Shown here: positions 33,601 through 45,250 of the stretch, in pieces | Numbering within the stretch: the stretch's first letter is position 1 | Layout of the letters: the number at the start of each line of letters is the position of its first letter | Source: Cryptomeria japonica | Lineage: Eukaryota > Streptophyta > Pinopsida > Cupressales > Cupressaceae | Reading direction: 5' to 3' | NCBI RefSeq assembly: GCF_030272615.1 | Contig: NC_081405.1 | Location: 608,642,677 to 608,706,676 of the forward strand | Length of the DNA: 64,000 nt | Program-made: the position numbers and the translations under genes | Notes under the pieces: generated by a model | The model's database searches: none | Told to the model about the DNA's origin: nothing | The model's input: only the letters and a program-made list of their open reading frames with translations

Positions 33601-36600
33601 AAATAATTTCATGGAATATATGCGGACTGAATAGTCCACATAAATAGGATGTTCTTAGAAATTTAGTCAGAGAACATAAACCGGACATTGTTATTATCTA
33701 AGAAACTAAAATGACTAAAGAGAAAGTAGAAAATATTAAGTTTTTTAAGGATGGGAAAGTTTTTAGTGGAATCTTTGATGCTTCTTCTAGGGGCATTGCT
33801 ATTTTTTGGAACCTAGGGCGTGTTTCTGGGGAGCCAGTCAAGACGGATAGCAATATGTCTTTTATCAGGCTTCATCACATTGGGGATGCCACCTCTTTAC
33901 TACTTACAAATATTTATGCCTCTAATAATAGAATTGGTAGAAGCAAATTTTGGAAAAAGTTGGAAGCTATTAGGGTTCTTTACAAGGAGGATATGTAGAA
34001 TGTTATGGGGGATTTCAACACCCCCCTCCAAGACAATGAGAAATTTGGAAGTGTTCCTTCACACCTAAAAAGTAGAATGGATCTTTGGAACTTTATCAAC
34101 AACCAGGGTCTCCATGATATTGAGCTCCAAAGAGCCAAGTTTACCTGGATGCATAGGAGGATGGGAGATGATCTTATTCAAGTAAGACTTGATAGATTCC
34201 TCATTTCTAACAAGTGGTTTAACTATTATCGGTGCTCCCTCTCTGCTATCTCTAGGATTGGTTCTGATCATTTTCTTGTCATTTTTGTTGCTGATAACAC
34301 CATTGTTAAAAGAAATTTCCCATTTAGATTTGAAAGGATGTGGCTAGACCATCCTAACCTTGTGTAGGTCATTGAGAAGTGATGGTCTATCGATGTCAAA
34401 GGTACTGATATGTATAGAATTGCGAAAAAATTAAGAAATGTGAAGGACAATATTAAAAAATGGAATAAGGAGGTTTTCAGAGATCTCTTTGCTGCCAAGA
34501 CCAAAACCCAGCTGGAACTCAAGGGAATGCAAGATAAAATCCAAATGAGTGGATACAATGAAGTATCAATCAGGGAGGAAAATGAAGTGCTAGTGAAGTA
34601 CCACAAGATTATCATAAGAGAGGAAGAATTATGGAAACAAAGGTCTAGATCCCTATGGCTTAAAGCCGAGGATAGAAATACTAGATTCTTCCATATGACC
34701 TTGATGAAATACAAGGCTACTAATAGAACCTCAAAGCTAAAAATCGGGGGAACTGAAATGAGGAAGGATGATGAGATCGGGAAGGAAGCCATAAACTTCT
34801 TTACTTCACTTCTTTTAGTGGACTCTAGTCTGGATGGTCATTCTCAGAGTGCCATCCTTGAGAATATCCCTTCAACTATTAATGAGGATCATAACAAGTC
34901 CTTGGCGCCCATGCCTTCTGAGGAGGAAGTTAAAAAGGAAGTTTTTTCTTTTGATGGTAACAAAGCCCCGGGCCCAGATGGATTTCCATTGTTCTTCTTT
35001 CAAATCTTCTGGGACATCCTCAAAGCTGATGTAGTTAAAGGTGTGCAAGAGTTTTTTGGGGCTAGAATGATGTTAAAGGAACTTAATACAACTTTCTTAG
35101 TTCTGATACCCAAATGCTTGGAGGCAGACTCTATGGATAAGTTCCGGCCGATAAGCTTATGCGACCTAATATATAAAATTATTTCTAAGGTGGTAACAAG
35201 TAGGATGCTAAGGATTCTTCCTCTGATCAGTTCTCCCCAACATAGTGGATGTGTTTCCAACAGATAAATCCTTGACTCTATCATTTCTATCCAAGAAAAC
35301 ATTCATTTGCTGGTGGATTCAAAAAAGAAATGATTCTTATGAAGCTAGATTTGTCTAAAGCCAATGACTGTGTGGACTGGAGTTTCTTGGGTAAGGTGCT
35401 TGGAGATTTTGGTTTTGGAGTGAGATTTATTAAGATGATTGATCAACTCATCTCGACCCCTTCTTTTTTTGTCATTGTCAATGGGGTCCCTTCCCCATTC
35501 TTCAAAATGTCTAGGGGTATCAGATAGGGGGATCCCATATTCCCTATACTCTTCATCAATTTGGTTGAATGTCTGGGTAGATTTATCAGCAAATATGTTT
35601 CTTTGGGGCTCCTGTGTGGTATATCACCCTCATCTGGCTTTAGAGAATGTACTCATCAGCAATTTGTTGATGATACCATTTTAATGGGATCATCCACTAT
35701 CAAAGAAGCATCCAATCTGAAGAGTCTTCTCAACACTTATAGTATGGCCTCGGGTCAAACCATCAATTGGGAGAAAAACTCTATTTTCTTCTTCAACACC
35801 CTAGAGGATAGACAAATCAGAATGGCTCAGATCCTTGGATGCCAAATTGGTAAGCCTCCTGCTATCTACCTTGGCCTCCTCTTGGGATTGAAACCCTTAG
35901 AGCTATTTTGGAATAGTCTTGTTGATAGATTCAGTAGAAAGCTAGTTGGTTGGAAAGGGACCCTTCTTAGTCAAGATGGAAAAGTCTAGCTCTTAAAATC
36001 TTCCCTCCAGAGTCTCCCGGTGTATGCTTTAAGCCTTCTTAAAATGCCTGGAAAATTTGTTGATGCCATTGAGAAAATCCAGAAAGCCTTCCTGTGGCCT
36101 GGGGTTGAGAAGAAGAAGAGAATGGCTCTCATAGCTTGGGAAAATGTGTGTAAACCCAAAAAGAAGGGGAGTTTGGACTTAAGGAATATAAAAAATTTGA
36201 ACAAAACTCTTCTTGCAAAATAAATTTGTAGAACTTATTAGGGAAAAGGAGAATGGAATGATCTTTGGAAGGCTAAGTACTTAAGGAAAGTTCCCACCAT
36301 TGAGGATTTCCTGGTCTCAGATCATATACCAAGCGGTTCTTTCATTTGGAATAGTATTATTCAGGATAAAGGTATTGCTAGTGTTGGCAAGTTCTGGGCC
36401 ATAGGTGATGGTTGGAAGGTGGAATTTTGGGATGATACTTGCATTGGTGGAGCCCCTTTTAATAAGAAGGCCTCTCAAATGCTCATCCAGAATTGTAAGG
36501 AGAAGATAGGTGCCAAAGTGGCTGATTATTGGAAAGATCAAAAGTGGGTGGACCTCAAATTTATTGATCCCAAACTCAAGCAAGTAAATTTAATGATCAA

Positions 36601-37780
36601 CCATATTGTCTTAAATACCAAAAGGGAAGACCATGTGGTGTGGTGTGAGAATTCCTCAGGGACTTATTCGGTCTCTTCTACTATCCTTTTACTGGCTCAA
36701 TCCCAAGATCCTACTCCTTGCTGGGCTAAGGATTGGTATCCAGGTTTGATTCCTAAAATCAATTTTTTATTGTGGATCCTTTTGAGAAATAAGATTCTAA
36801 CTTATGATAATTTGAGAAAGAGGAGCTTTTATTTCCCAAACATATGCTATCTCTATCTTAATAATGAGGAATTTGTGAACCACATCTTGTTACACTATCC
36901 TTTTACCACTCCTATTTGGGGGATGTTTTTTCAAATGTGGGGGTTGAATTGGGTTTTCCCGGAGAAGATGCAAGATTATTTGAAAAGCTGGCATTATTCT
37001 ACCAATAATATCACAATAAGAAATCTGTGGAAGTTCTCTTTTTCCCATATCCTTTGGGGGATATGGAAAGAGAGAAATAATAGAATATTTTGGAATGATA
37101 TTAACACCTCTGAAGTGGTGTGGGTCAAGATAAAAAATAAATGTGTTGATAATGTAATGGCCAAGGGGGGTGCATTGTTGTAGTAATAAGGAGGACTTTG
37201 ACGTTCTCAAAAGATGGAATATCCCAACCTTTTGGGCTCCAACATCAACCAAATCAATAGAAGATTATGTTGCTGGTCCTTTCCCCCCAATGATTGGTTT
37301 AAGGCCAACTTTGATAGCATGGCAAGAGGAAAATCGGGACCTACTGGTTGTGGTGGTGTTATTCAAAATGGGGCTGGCTTTTGCACTGGGGCAGTTGCCT
37401 ATCCCTAAGGAATTTAGACCAATCATATGGCGAAAGCTATGGGCGCCCTTCAATCAATTAAATTAGCTTATAATTTAGGGGTCAAAATACCATGGTTGGA
37501 AGGTGACTCTAAAAACATTATTAACTGCCTATTAGGTAAACATCAACCTTCATGGACTATCAAATACATCATTGAGTTTGCCAAGGAGTTCTTCAGGGGT
37601 TTAAAAAATGCCACATTTTCCATGTTTAGAGAGAGGCTAATAGGAGCGCTGACTGGGCTACCAATGAGGCAGTATAGAGCGAGCTAAATATTACTTGGAA
37701 TGGCAAAGGGGAGCTACCATGTGCGGCACGTGATATCTTAACTTATGAAAGATTGCATGGTAAGAAGGGTTCGATTTGAA
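33597..37780 (+). pseudogene. LINE ORF2: AP endonuclease, reverse transcriptase, zinc domain, RNase H
   Basis: Begins MKIISWNICGLNSP; the ATG overlaps the ORF1 stop as ATGA. Endonuclease motifs are SWN, GDFN (34008-34019), RLDRFL and SDHFLV. RT motifs are KAPGPDG (34962-34982), FRPISLCD, MKLDLSKANDCVDW (from about 35339) and FVDD (35663-35674) in place of the usual YADD or FADD. A zf-RVT-like segment (NFLLWILLRNKILT) follows near 36760. RNase H has NFDSMARG near 37300 and WLEGDSKNII near 37496. It ends at TGA near 37780. One frameshift near 35320 and several stops break it: for example at 33651, 33996, 35268, 35525 and 35987. Most stand where family members have Gln or Trp. Confidence 0.85.
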
Positions 37781-38014
37781 ATCATTTCCCGAGGTGTAAG
37801 GAGAAGTCATGGCAGCAGGAGTTGGTGTTGTAGGCAGTCGAGAAGGAGGTACAGTAATCATTACAAGTTCACTTCGCATGCTTTATGGGCTTTTTTATCC
37901 CTCTTGAACAATAGCATCAGAAACTCCTTTAGATTTCGAGTAGGTTTTCATAGAAAGTTTGTTGCGAAGAAAATAATCAGGTGAGAATTACAGACAATTG
38001 ACATTAATAGCAGT
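37781..38014 (+). other. Spacer between LINE ORF2 and the third ORF
   Basis: About 230 bp without a domain or a convincing open frame. There is no poly(A) or terminal structure that would mark a LINE end here, so it reads as an inter-ORF spacer inside one element. Confidence 0.45.
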
Positions 38015-39669
38015 ATGGGTGGAAAATGAAAGATAATAGAGGCTACCACCATTGATAAATGGAAGAGTCATCCATAGGTCTAGGCGGTTCTTAAAGCTAC
38101 CAAGATGATAGATTTCATGGAACACATGTAGGAGAAATGACCCAAAATTATGAGAATCTTCAAGAAGGACTGGAACAAAGGCACGTTAACCATAGGAAAC
38201 AGGAAGGTCAAGGTGACTGCAACTATGATTACGGACGCAATGGGTCTTCCGATGGAGGGCATCAACTTTTACAGGGACAAAAAGATTTCAGACACTACTA
38301 TGAAGAAATTTTCAAAGAATGTGGAGGAGAAAGCTAGACTGGTGAAGGGCAACCATACCTACTTCTCGCCAAAGGCAATTAAATTAATTTGGCAAAGGGT
38401 TTTTCTTGCTATAATGGAATTTATCACACTCGATGGTAGATACACTAGGGTTTATAGCTACCATTTTGTCTTACTTAATCACTTTAGGTATAAAGATAAA
38501 ATTTGTATTCCATAATATCTTTTTTGTGCCCTTAATGATGGGATCAAGGATGCCATATCCAGCCTTAGTATCAACCCTGCAATGTAGAAAGGTTTAATGG
38601 TGATTCTATATAATCACATCAAGAAGACAACCGTCTAGTTGAATATAGCTAGGGTCTCCGAGTCGGAAGAGGATTTTGATGAATTTGATGATGAGGAAGG
38701 TGAAGGCTATGAAATGGAAGCTGAGACAGAGGACGACCCCCAAATTGCTGGGTCGAGCAGAAAAAATAGAAAACCAGAGAAGGGGAAACAAAACAAAGGG
38801 TCAGCAGAGGGGAGGATGAGGATAGCTGATATGAGGAGGATTATGAGACTGACAATGACATGGATATTGGAAGTGAGGAGGTCCAAACCCTCATGAGCCA
38901 GAAGTAGAAAAAGAAGACTCCTAAAAATAAGGAGGTGGGTACGAAGGACTGGTCACCTCTCATTCTTGAGTTTAAGGATAAGGGCCTGATGGGGGAGGAT
39001 ACAGCCATGAAAGGAGCTCAGATCTCTCATGTCAGGGAGGTAGGATTGGAAGTGAATCTTGAAACTGCTGGTGACAAGACCTAGGAAGAGAATCACCTGG
39101 ATATTGACCTCTGCATCAATAATAGGATGGATAGCTTCAAACTGGTGCTCCTTTGGATGCATAAGGAAATTGCTGGCATTAAAACCAAGCAGGCCCAGGA
39201 AGCTGGAAAAATAGAGACTTTACAAGCTTTAGGCTCAGAAAAGTTCAATTCCCTCCCAGATTATCTCAGTGAGCTTACCAAAGCTATTGGTAACACAAAG
39301 GATATTATCAATGCTAATCGCAATAGCTTTCTTAGCTTGGAGAACAAAGCAGGTGCCACTAAAAAGAGACTTGATGGAGTTGAGAATGCACTCAAAAAAA
39401 TAGGTGAGCAAAGTCAAAAGATTCTTAAGGCTGTCTTGGCCCTTATCAGTAAGATGGAGAATGACCATGGGGATAAGGCCGCGATAGGCATTATTGATGT
39501 TAGGGATGATACCCTAGATGATAAGGAAATAGGGCTTGGGAGAAGAACGTGGGTGAACACTAAAAAGATGCAAAGCCATAGCAAGGAAATTGAGGATATC
39601 AAGTGGGTAGCTGATAATATGGAACAACTAGAGCTGGAAGCTATGGAAATGCTTCAGAACTTAACCTAA
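38015..39669 (+). pseudogene. Third large ORF of the LINE, unrecognised protein with acidic middle and C-terminal helix-rich region
   Basis: The likely start is ATG 38015 (MGGK). One frame runs to about 38.85 kb through several TAG/TGA/TAA codons. It then shifts to the frame that ends at TAA 39667-39669. Together about 540 codons. The N-terminal part is compact and basic (RIFKKDWNKGTLTIGNRKVK near 38150, HFVLLNHFRYKDK near 38460). An acidic stretch (ESEEDFDEFDDEEGEGYEME) and a Lys/Arg-rich patch follow. The C-terminal 180 residues (39127-39669) are Lys/Glu-rich and look helical or coiled-coil (KEIAGIKTKQAQEAGKIETL). As I recall, similar proteins occur as hypothetical proteins in conifer genomes; I could not search. 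No catalytic motif is seen. Confidence 0.5.
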
Positions 39670-39862
39670 ACCTGGGCTTTTGACGGACCTTTTTGGTTTT
39701 TGACTTTCCGTCTCTTGTTTGCTAGCATTTTGTTCGTTAGCTGTCTTTTCTTAGTATGTTGTCTTTTATTCTTTGTTGCGCTTTGATGTAAATCTTTTGA
39801 TCTTTTGGCTGTAATGGGTTTCAGGGGCCCATCAAAACTTGTTTTCCCCTATCCAAAAACTT
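39670..39862 (+). other. LINE 3' UTR and tail
   Basis: T-rich sequence followed by a GGGTTTCAGGGGCCCATC box and TTTTCCCCTATCCAAAAAC, ending right before the 12-bp duplication. The AAAAAC is the only remnant of a poly(A) or A-rich tail. Confidence 0.6.
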
Positions 39863-39874
39863 ATATGAAATTTA
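39863..39874 (+). repeat. 12-bp target-site duplication of the LINE, right copy
   Basis: ATATGAAATTTA is identical to 31850-31861 and follows directly on the LINE 3' tail. Confidence 0.62.
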
Positions 39875-42800
39875 CATAGACCAAATGCCTATTAGTAATC
39901 GTAAGTATTTGTTATCTCTAATTTTTATATCCAACATAAATGACTAATTTTTTAACACAAAAATTTATTTGTTGTTATCAAAACAACATAATATTATATA
40001 AAATACAATCTATATTGAACACAAAGGGAGCAATTTTTGAACACTAAAACCTTTGGAAAATCCCTAACATTTCTCGGAAAAAAAGGGTATTTATTGTTTT
40101 CACCTTTGTATTTGTGATAAGACAATTTATTAATATGAAATACTCCAATGCATATACATTTCTACCCCAATAGTTGTACACACAAGAATAATTTTTTTTC
40201 ACTATGATAACAATACTTGTTTAAGTGAGTATCTTATTTTAAAAATGAGACACTTATAGTGGATAGCTATGATTTTTAATTTAAAAAATATATTATTTAC
40301 TGCTTGTTAATGAATGTATTTATGCCCTTTTTATATAACATTTATAGGTTCTCTTGTGTTCAAGTATTGGTCCATTTTGACCAACATTTGGTAAATTTTC
40401 TATTTACATGTGGATAATTTACTTACAATGTATAGTGTAAATATGTGGCAAGATTGGATATTATAAGAACAATTTCTATAATGACTATTGGACCCTATAC
40501 AACTACTGGCCCCTCTACATATTCAAAATTAACAAGTTCTACATGTGGCTAATAATAATGTCTTTTTCCTTATTCCAATTATTTTTTATTTATGAAATAT
40601 TGCATTCATAAATGTGGTTTTAAAAGTTTTCAATGAATTAATCGCCAATTTACTTATATTGTGATTTCATTAAAATGTCCCTTTGATGAGAATAAGATAC
40701 TTATTTCTTAGGGGTGATCCCACAATAGCGTGTTGCACATTATGGTCAAAGTGAGGCATCGAAAGTAACAAGTTGAGAAAATTGATATTTTAAAAATATA
40801 ACATAAATTGGGGAGATCATAATGATGCTTGAATAGAAGACAAATACTTCTAAAAGTAATAAATGTGCTGTAAACCATAGAAGGAAGCCATATAGTTCTA
40901 TTCACAAACAAAAGAAAATTAAAGCAAGAATTTCTAAAATTAAGCATAAAAAATAATGTGATATTCCAAACTAACTTCATAATTGAAAGCATAGACTATT
41001 CAAACAAATAGCCTCCAACATCAATTTTGAAATTAAATTTAAAGAAAAAAAATATTCTTAAGCACCAAACTAGACATTATATTAATCATTATTGTGTCTT
41101 TTGAGGATTACAATTATAACCAAATAATTAAAAAATCTAGGTTGGAAATTACATTAGTGTGGTATACGTACCTCACCTTCCATTAATGACACACAAAGGA
41201 GTGAAAGGAAGAAATCTCAACTCAAATAGTAAAAAATTAATTGAATAAATGAAATAAAATATAGTAGAAGCCACAAACAAGACACCACGACTACTAGAAA
41301 GGCATATGATTAAAAAAAATTAGGATGCACCACTACGAAACCCCTAAACCCCTTAACTATGGAAAAATATAAGAAATATACATAACAAAATAAAGAAGAA
41401 ACTAGTGAAGCACAACTTTCATTTAAAATGAGATGTATGTATTGAAAAGGAAGAGTGAAATAAAAACCTAAAGTAGCTTCCATTCATGGTGATGAGAACA
41501 CCCAAAATACATAACTACACATGCATTGTCTCCTCTAAGAAGGTTAATTCCCTTTACAACGCCACTAAGAAATCTAATGAAAACCATGGTTGAATGAGAG
41601 AAGAAGTGAACAAGTCCTGGTACCACACCAAAAGTTCTTTGTACAAGAAGAGGGTCGATAATGAAATGACAATGGGAGATTAATGCAACAATATACAACA
41701 GTGAAGAGCGTATGACTCCAATAATTGGCAACATCCCAAACACTAATATCTTGAAGCAAGTGAACTTAATGTAGTGGGTTGGTAGTAGACTGTGAGGTGG
41801 TGGGGGATAAATGTTACCATGGAAATGTGTACATTATTTTATGATCCCACAACAATGAACAATGATATACATGTACTAGCACGATCATCAACTACCACTG
41901 GAAATCTTTGTAATTGACTTTCGTTCAACCTTTAGGATGATAGAATAACTCAGAGCATCCTCTTTTCGTCATCCTCTCGACGATAGCTCACTTTAACACC
42001 CCTAAAAAATATGAATTCTCAACACCTCATTACATGCATATGAAAAAAGATCTTCATCTCACATAATCCTCCCATGAACTCCAAAAGATACGGCAAAAAT
42101 GACTATCTAGTCAACAGAGTGCCCCATTTGATAGTTATTTAAAGTGATTAAATATCAAATGTGGTCATTCTGTCAGCTAGATAGACATTGCCAAGCTCCG
42201 CTATGACCCCTCCCCTTACTGGGGACGAAAAATAATTAGTGTGAGTGATGCTCCTATGAACCCCACACGATAGGGTACCCCAGTATGGGCCTCCCTCCCC
42301 CTACTTCGGACCCAAAACAATTTTAAAGCTCCTTTTGGCTGAGATTTGGTTACATTTTTTGGTGCACCTTCTATGATTTCACAACTCTACAACCCGAGCA
42401 AGGTAATAAGTAAAACTTTATTATGGGCTTGCATCCAATGTGAAAAGATTTTCCAGTATCATATTTTGCAGACCCGTCGTTCTTTTGATTGTTGAAATAT
42501 GAAGCGTTTAGGTTCATGGTGTCTTTGAGTTTCAAGCGCTTGTTCCAACTGTGTTGCAGCACGCAGGAAATTTCGAAAGCTTATTAGGACTTCACGTGCC
42601 ATAATAGCACGACACGGAAAATACTATTTCCCATGCACTCAAGCCTGTGGGAAGTTGTTTGCTTCAGATACTCTCTTCAGACGCTTGGCACCATTATTGT
42701 ATCGAAAGGGGATTGCAGCCATGTATATCACACAATTAGTAGTAGAAGTTTTATACGTCATCTTCATTAAGCATGGTGAATAGTTATCTTTTATCTTTGA

Positions 42801-42900
42801 TTATCGTACTGGTTAAACTTTCAAATTTCATAAGGCATCTTCGTGTGACTTACTCTGAATTGTACCCTAACAAGAAGGAAAACAATATGGAAAACTTGTT
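39875..42900. other. Stretch without a recognisable gene
   Basis: Very AT-rich to about 41400. A hydrophobic minus-strand frame at 41743-41468 is unrecognised and may be chance. A patch of more balanced composition at about 42400-42740 could be the remnant of host sequence, but I find no domain in it. Confidence 0.4.
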
Positions 42901-42929
42901 TCTAGTATACATTAGGTAGGTCAGCATTC

Positions 42930-45250
42930 TTCAACATAGTTCTTACCATCTCAATAACGGTCCTACTTTTTCTTTAAACTGTACATCATTCTATGAGAAC
43001 TACTCGAAGCAATAAAATGCCTCCTAATACCATGTTATTCATAAAAATTTATAAATTCATTTGATGTAAACTCTCCTCCTGTATTAGATAATAAATAATA
43101 AACATTTCATTGTACCATATATATTTGTTTCTCAACTAAATTGACTTAAATACTTTAAACCTATCTTAAGCTTCAAAGTTTTCTGTTAAGAAAGTAACCC
43201 AAGGCGTTCTAGAGTAATCATCTATAAGTACTATAAAATACCTTTATCCTCCTAGTCCTCTTGTTGTTGTAGGTCCACATAGTTCTATATGAATCAACTC
43301 AAAGGGCTCTAAGGTGGCATACTCCTTGTTTATTAATTCCCTCCTTGTGTAGTTTCTCAAATGACATTCCCTATGCATAGTATCATCAGGATTGATAATC
43401 CTTGGTAAATATCTCATAACAGGAATACAACTAATCTTCACCACATTATCAAAATTGATATATCCCATTCTTTTGTACCACAACCAATATTTGTTTTTTT
43501 TGTTAACAAACAATTACCTCCAATGTTACCCCATACATAGTAAGCATTGCCATTTGTCCTTATACCTTTTGCAACCAATCTTCTGGAGCCTTTTTTTTCT
43601 AATTTCACATCTGGACCCATCAAATATGACCTTTTAACCTTTTCTACACATTTTTTTCATACTTAAAAGGCTATGCCTCAAGCCTTTAATATAATAAACA
43701 TTATTAGTTTAATTCTTATCATCAGTAGATATGCTTCTTTTTCTGCAAATAGTTATAGCTTCTTCTCTAGCAAACTTAAATGATCCACTATAATATATTT
43801 CAAGGTTAATAAATTTTTCTCTATCACCAGTCATATTGTTTGAACATCAAGAGTCAATGAGCAATGCCTTTGATTCAACTTTTTCATATAATGTAGTCTT
43901 CACACTTAATATTTCTCAATATCTTTTACATCTTCTAAATTTTTAGACCACACAACATTCTTTTCTTCTATAGCTAGGAGCAAGTTTTCTTCATTTGTGT
44001 CATTGTCATCTTCTTCTTTAGATGATTAGGCCTTTGTTGAATAGAAACTTATCTTCTTCTTGTTTCTTTCATCTCTTTTAATATCTCTATTATTTCCTTT
44101 ATAATTCTCCTTTCCTTTGTTACCATCATTAGGTGTTCCACCATAATCTTCTTTATACATACGTCAAGAATCATGATGACCTATTCTTCCACGATTGAAA
44201 CATTTTAGGGGTAACTTACCTTTATACTTCCCACTTCCTCTCCTTAATCTTCCTTACAAATATTTCTTCAATCTCATCCATGTCTTCATTTTCTTCTAGT
44301 CCTTATTCAAGCTTCTTTGTATCTTTAAATGCACCTTCCTTCCTTTCCTTTTTTATGTCATCCAATTCAACAGTCTTAAAGGTGGTGAGTGAACCAAGGA
44401 ACTGAGCCACAATGTACTTATTCATTTCATCACTTTCCTCAATAGCATACTTCTTCATTTTATAGCTTTTGGAAAATGTTTGCATTATCTTTATTACAAG
44501 TTCACTTTCTTCTAGTATTCCACCAACACTTCTAATGGAATTTATAATTTCATTCACTCGAATATAGCCTTCAATGTTTTCATCATCAAACATTTTCACA
44601 TTCTCAAACTTATGCTTTAGATTTTAAATCTTGAATTCATTTGTCTTTTCATCACCTTCAACTTTACTCTTCAACTTCTCCTAAATTTCCTTACCTAACT
44701 TTTTTTTTAATTAAATATAAGGAGAACCAATTACATAGAGTATATACTATCAAGAACCAGTCTCTATACAGGCTCGAGTTCTTGAGCTGACAGATTTCAA
44801 AAAATTATAGATAGAGAATATAATGCGTTGCACAATATATATTGTTCAAGAGTTACATCTAGAATATGATGTGCTATATACCATTGACAAAAAAAGACAA
44901 GCAGCTGAGCACAATATAACAAATTTTTGTCAACTAAAAGTGAAAGTTTTACCTACTTTTACCTTATGACTTTTCTAAATACTACATTATTCAAGTAGAG
45001 TATATTGTAGAAGTAGCCTTTCCATTGCTCTCATATGCTTTGATTTCATCCAAAGTATTAGAACCATTCTATGGAGTAGTGTAACCCTTCTTAATTCTCT
45101 CCCAAATTTCAACCAATGTAGTTGCCAAATGATATTCTACACTTTCTCTCTAATAAGCATCATTTGTGCCATGAAACTTTGGAGCCATGAAGGTTTAGTG
45201 CTATGCCATCGTAGACCTTCCTGAAGCGGTTAACCTTCTTAAGAGGAACA
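42930..45250 (-). mobile_element. Copia retrotransposon relic (gag and integrase N-terminal parts)
   Basis: Minus-strand peptides near 43.25-43.5 kb match the GAG-pre-integrase region: WLWYKRMGYINFDNVV, CHLRNYTRREL and PFELIHIELCGP. Near 44.3-44.6 kb gag words such as VNEIINSIRSVGG appear. Toward 45.19-45.25 kb the sequence parallels the leader region of the Copia at 9.3 kb (ATGCCATC, then CTTCCTGAAGCGGTTAA). No LTR is identified. It is much broken and old. It contains a likely insertion near 44.7-45.0 kb. Confidence 0.75.
44699..45010. repeat. AT-rich insertion inside the Copia relic, possibly SINE-like on the minus strand
   Basis: Copia gag sequence stops at a T-tract (44699-44708) and resumes near 45010 (TAGCCTTTCCATTGC). 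The T-tract would be a poly(A) tail on the minus strand. A clear polymerase III box pair or target duplication is not visible, so the class is open. Confidence 0.3.

Larger units (their letters stand above)
31862..39862 (+). mobile_element. Non-LTR retrotransposon (plant L1-type LINE), about 8.0 kb, decayed
   Basis: The order is a purine-rich 5' UTR, ORF1 (DUF4283-type, 31948-33600), ORF2 (endonuclease, RT, zinc domain, RNase H, 33597 to about 37780), a further large ORF (38015-39669), and a 3' UTR. The 3' UTR ends in TTTCAGGGGCCC, then TTTTCCCCTATCCAAAAAC, a tail I recall from plant L1 elements. A perfect 12-bp repeat flanks the whole block. The element has many stop codons and a few frameshifts, most stops being explainable as C-to-T changes. 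The element is long for a plant LINE because of the third ORF. Confidence 0.85.

Noticed and set aside
34268-34792. 174-codon minus-strand frame inside the LINE
   Set aside because: It lies antisense to well-supported endonuclease/RT sequence, has no domain, and is explained by the codon bias of ORF2.
38150-39669. The third LINE ORF as an independent host gene
   Set aside because: It carries about ten stops and a frameshift with the same decay as the LINE, lies inside the 12-bp flanking repeats, and has the LINE 3' UTR directly after it. Kept as part of the LINE, with the alternative noted.
41468-41743. Hydrophobic 91-codon minus-strand frame
   Set aside because: No recognisable domain, start context or neighbouring exon; likely chance in AT-rich DNA.
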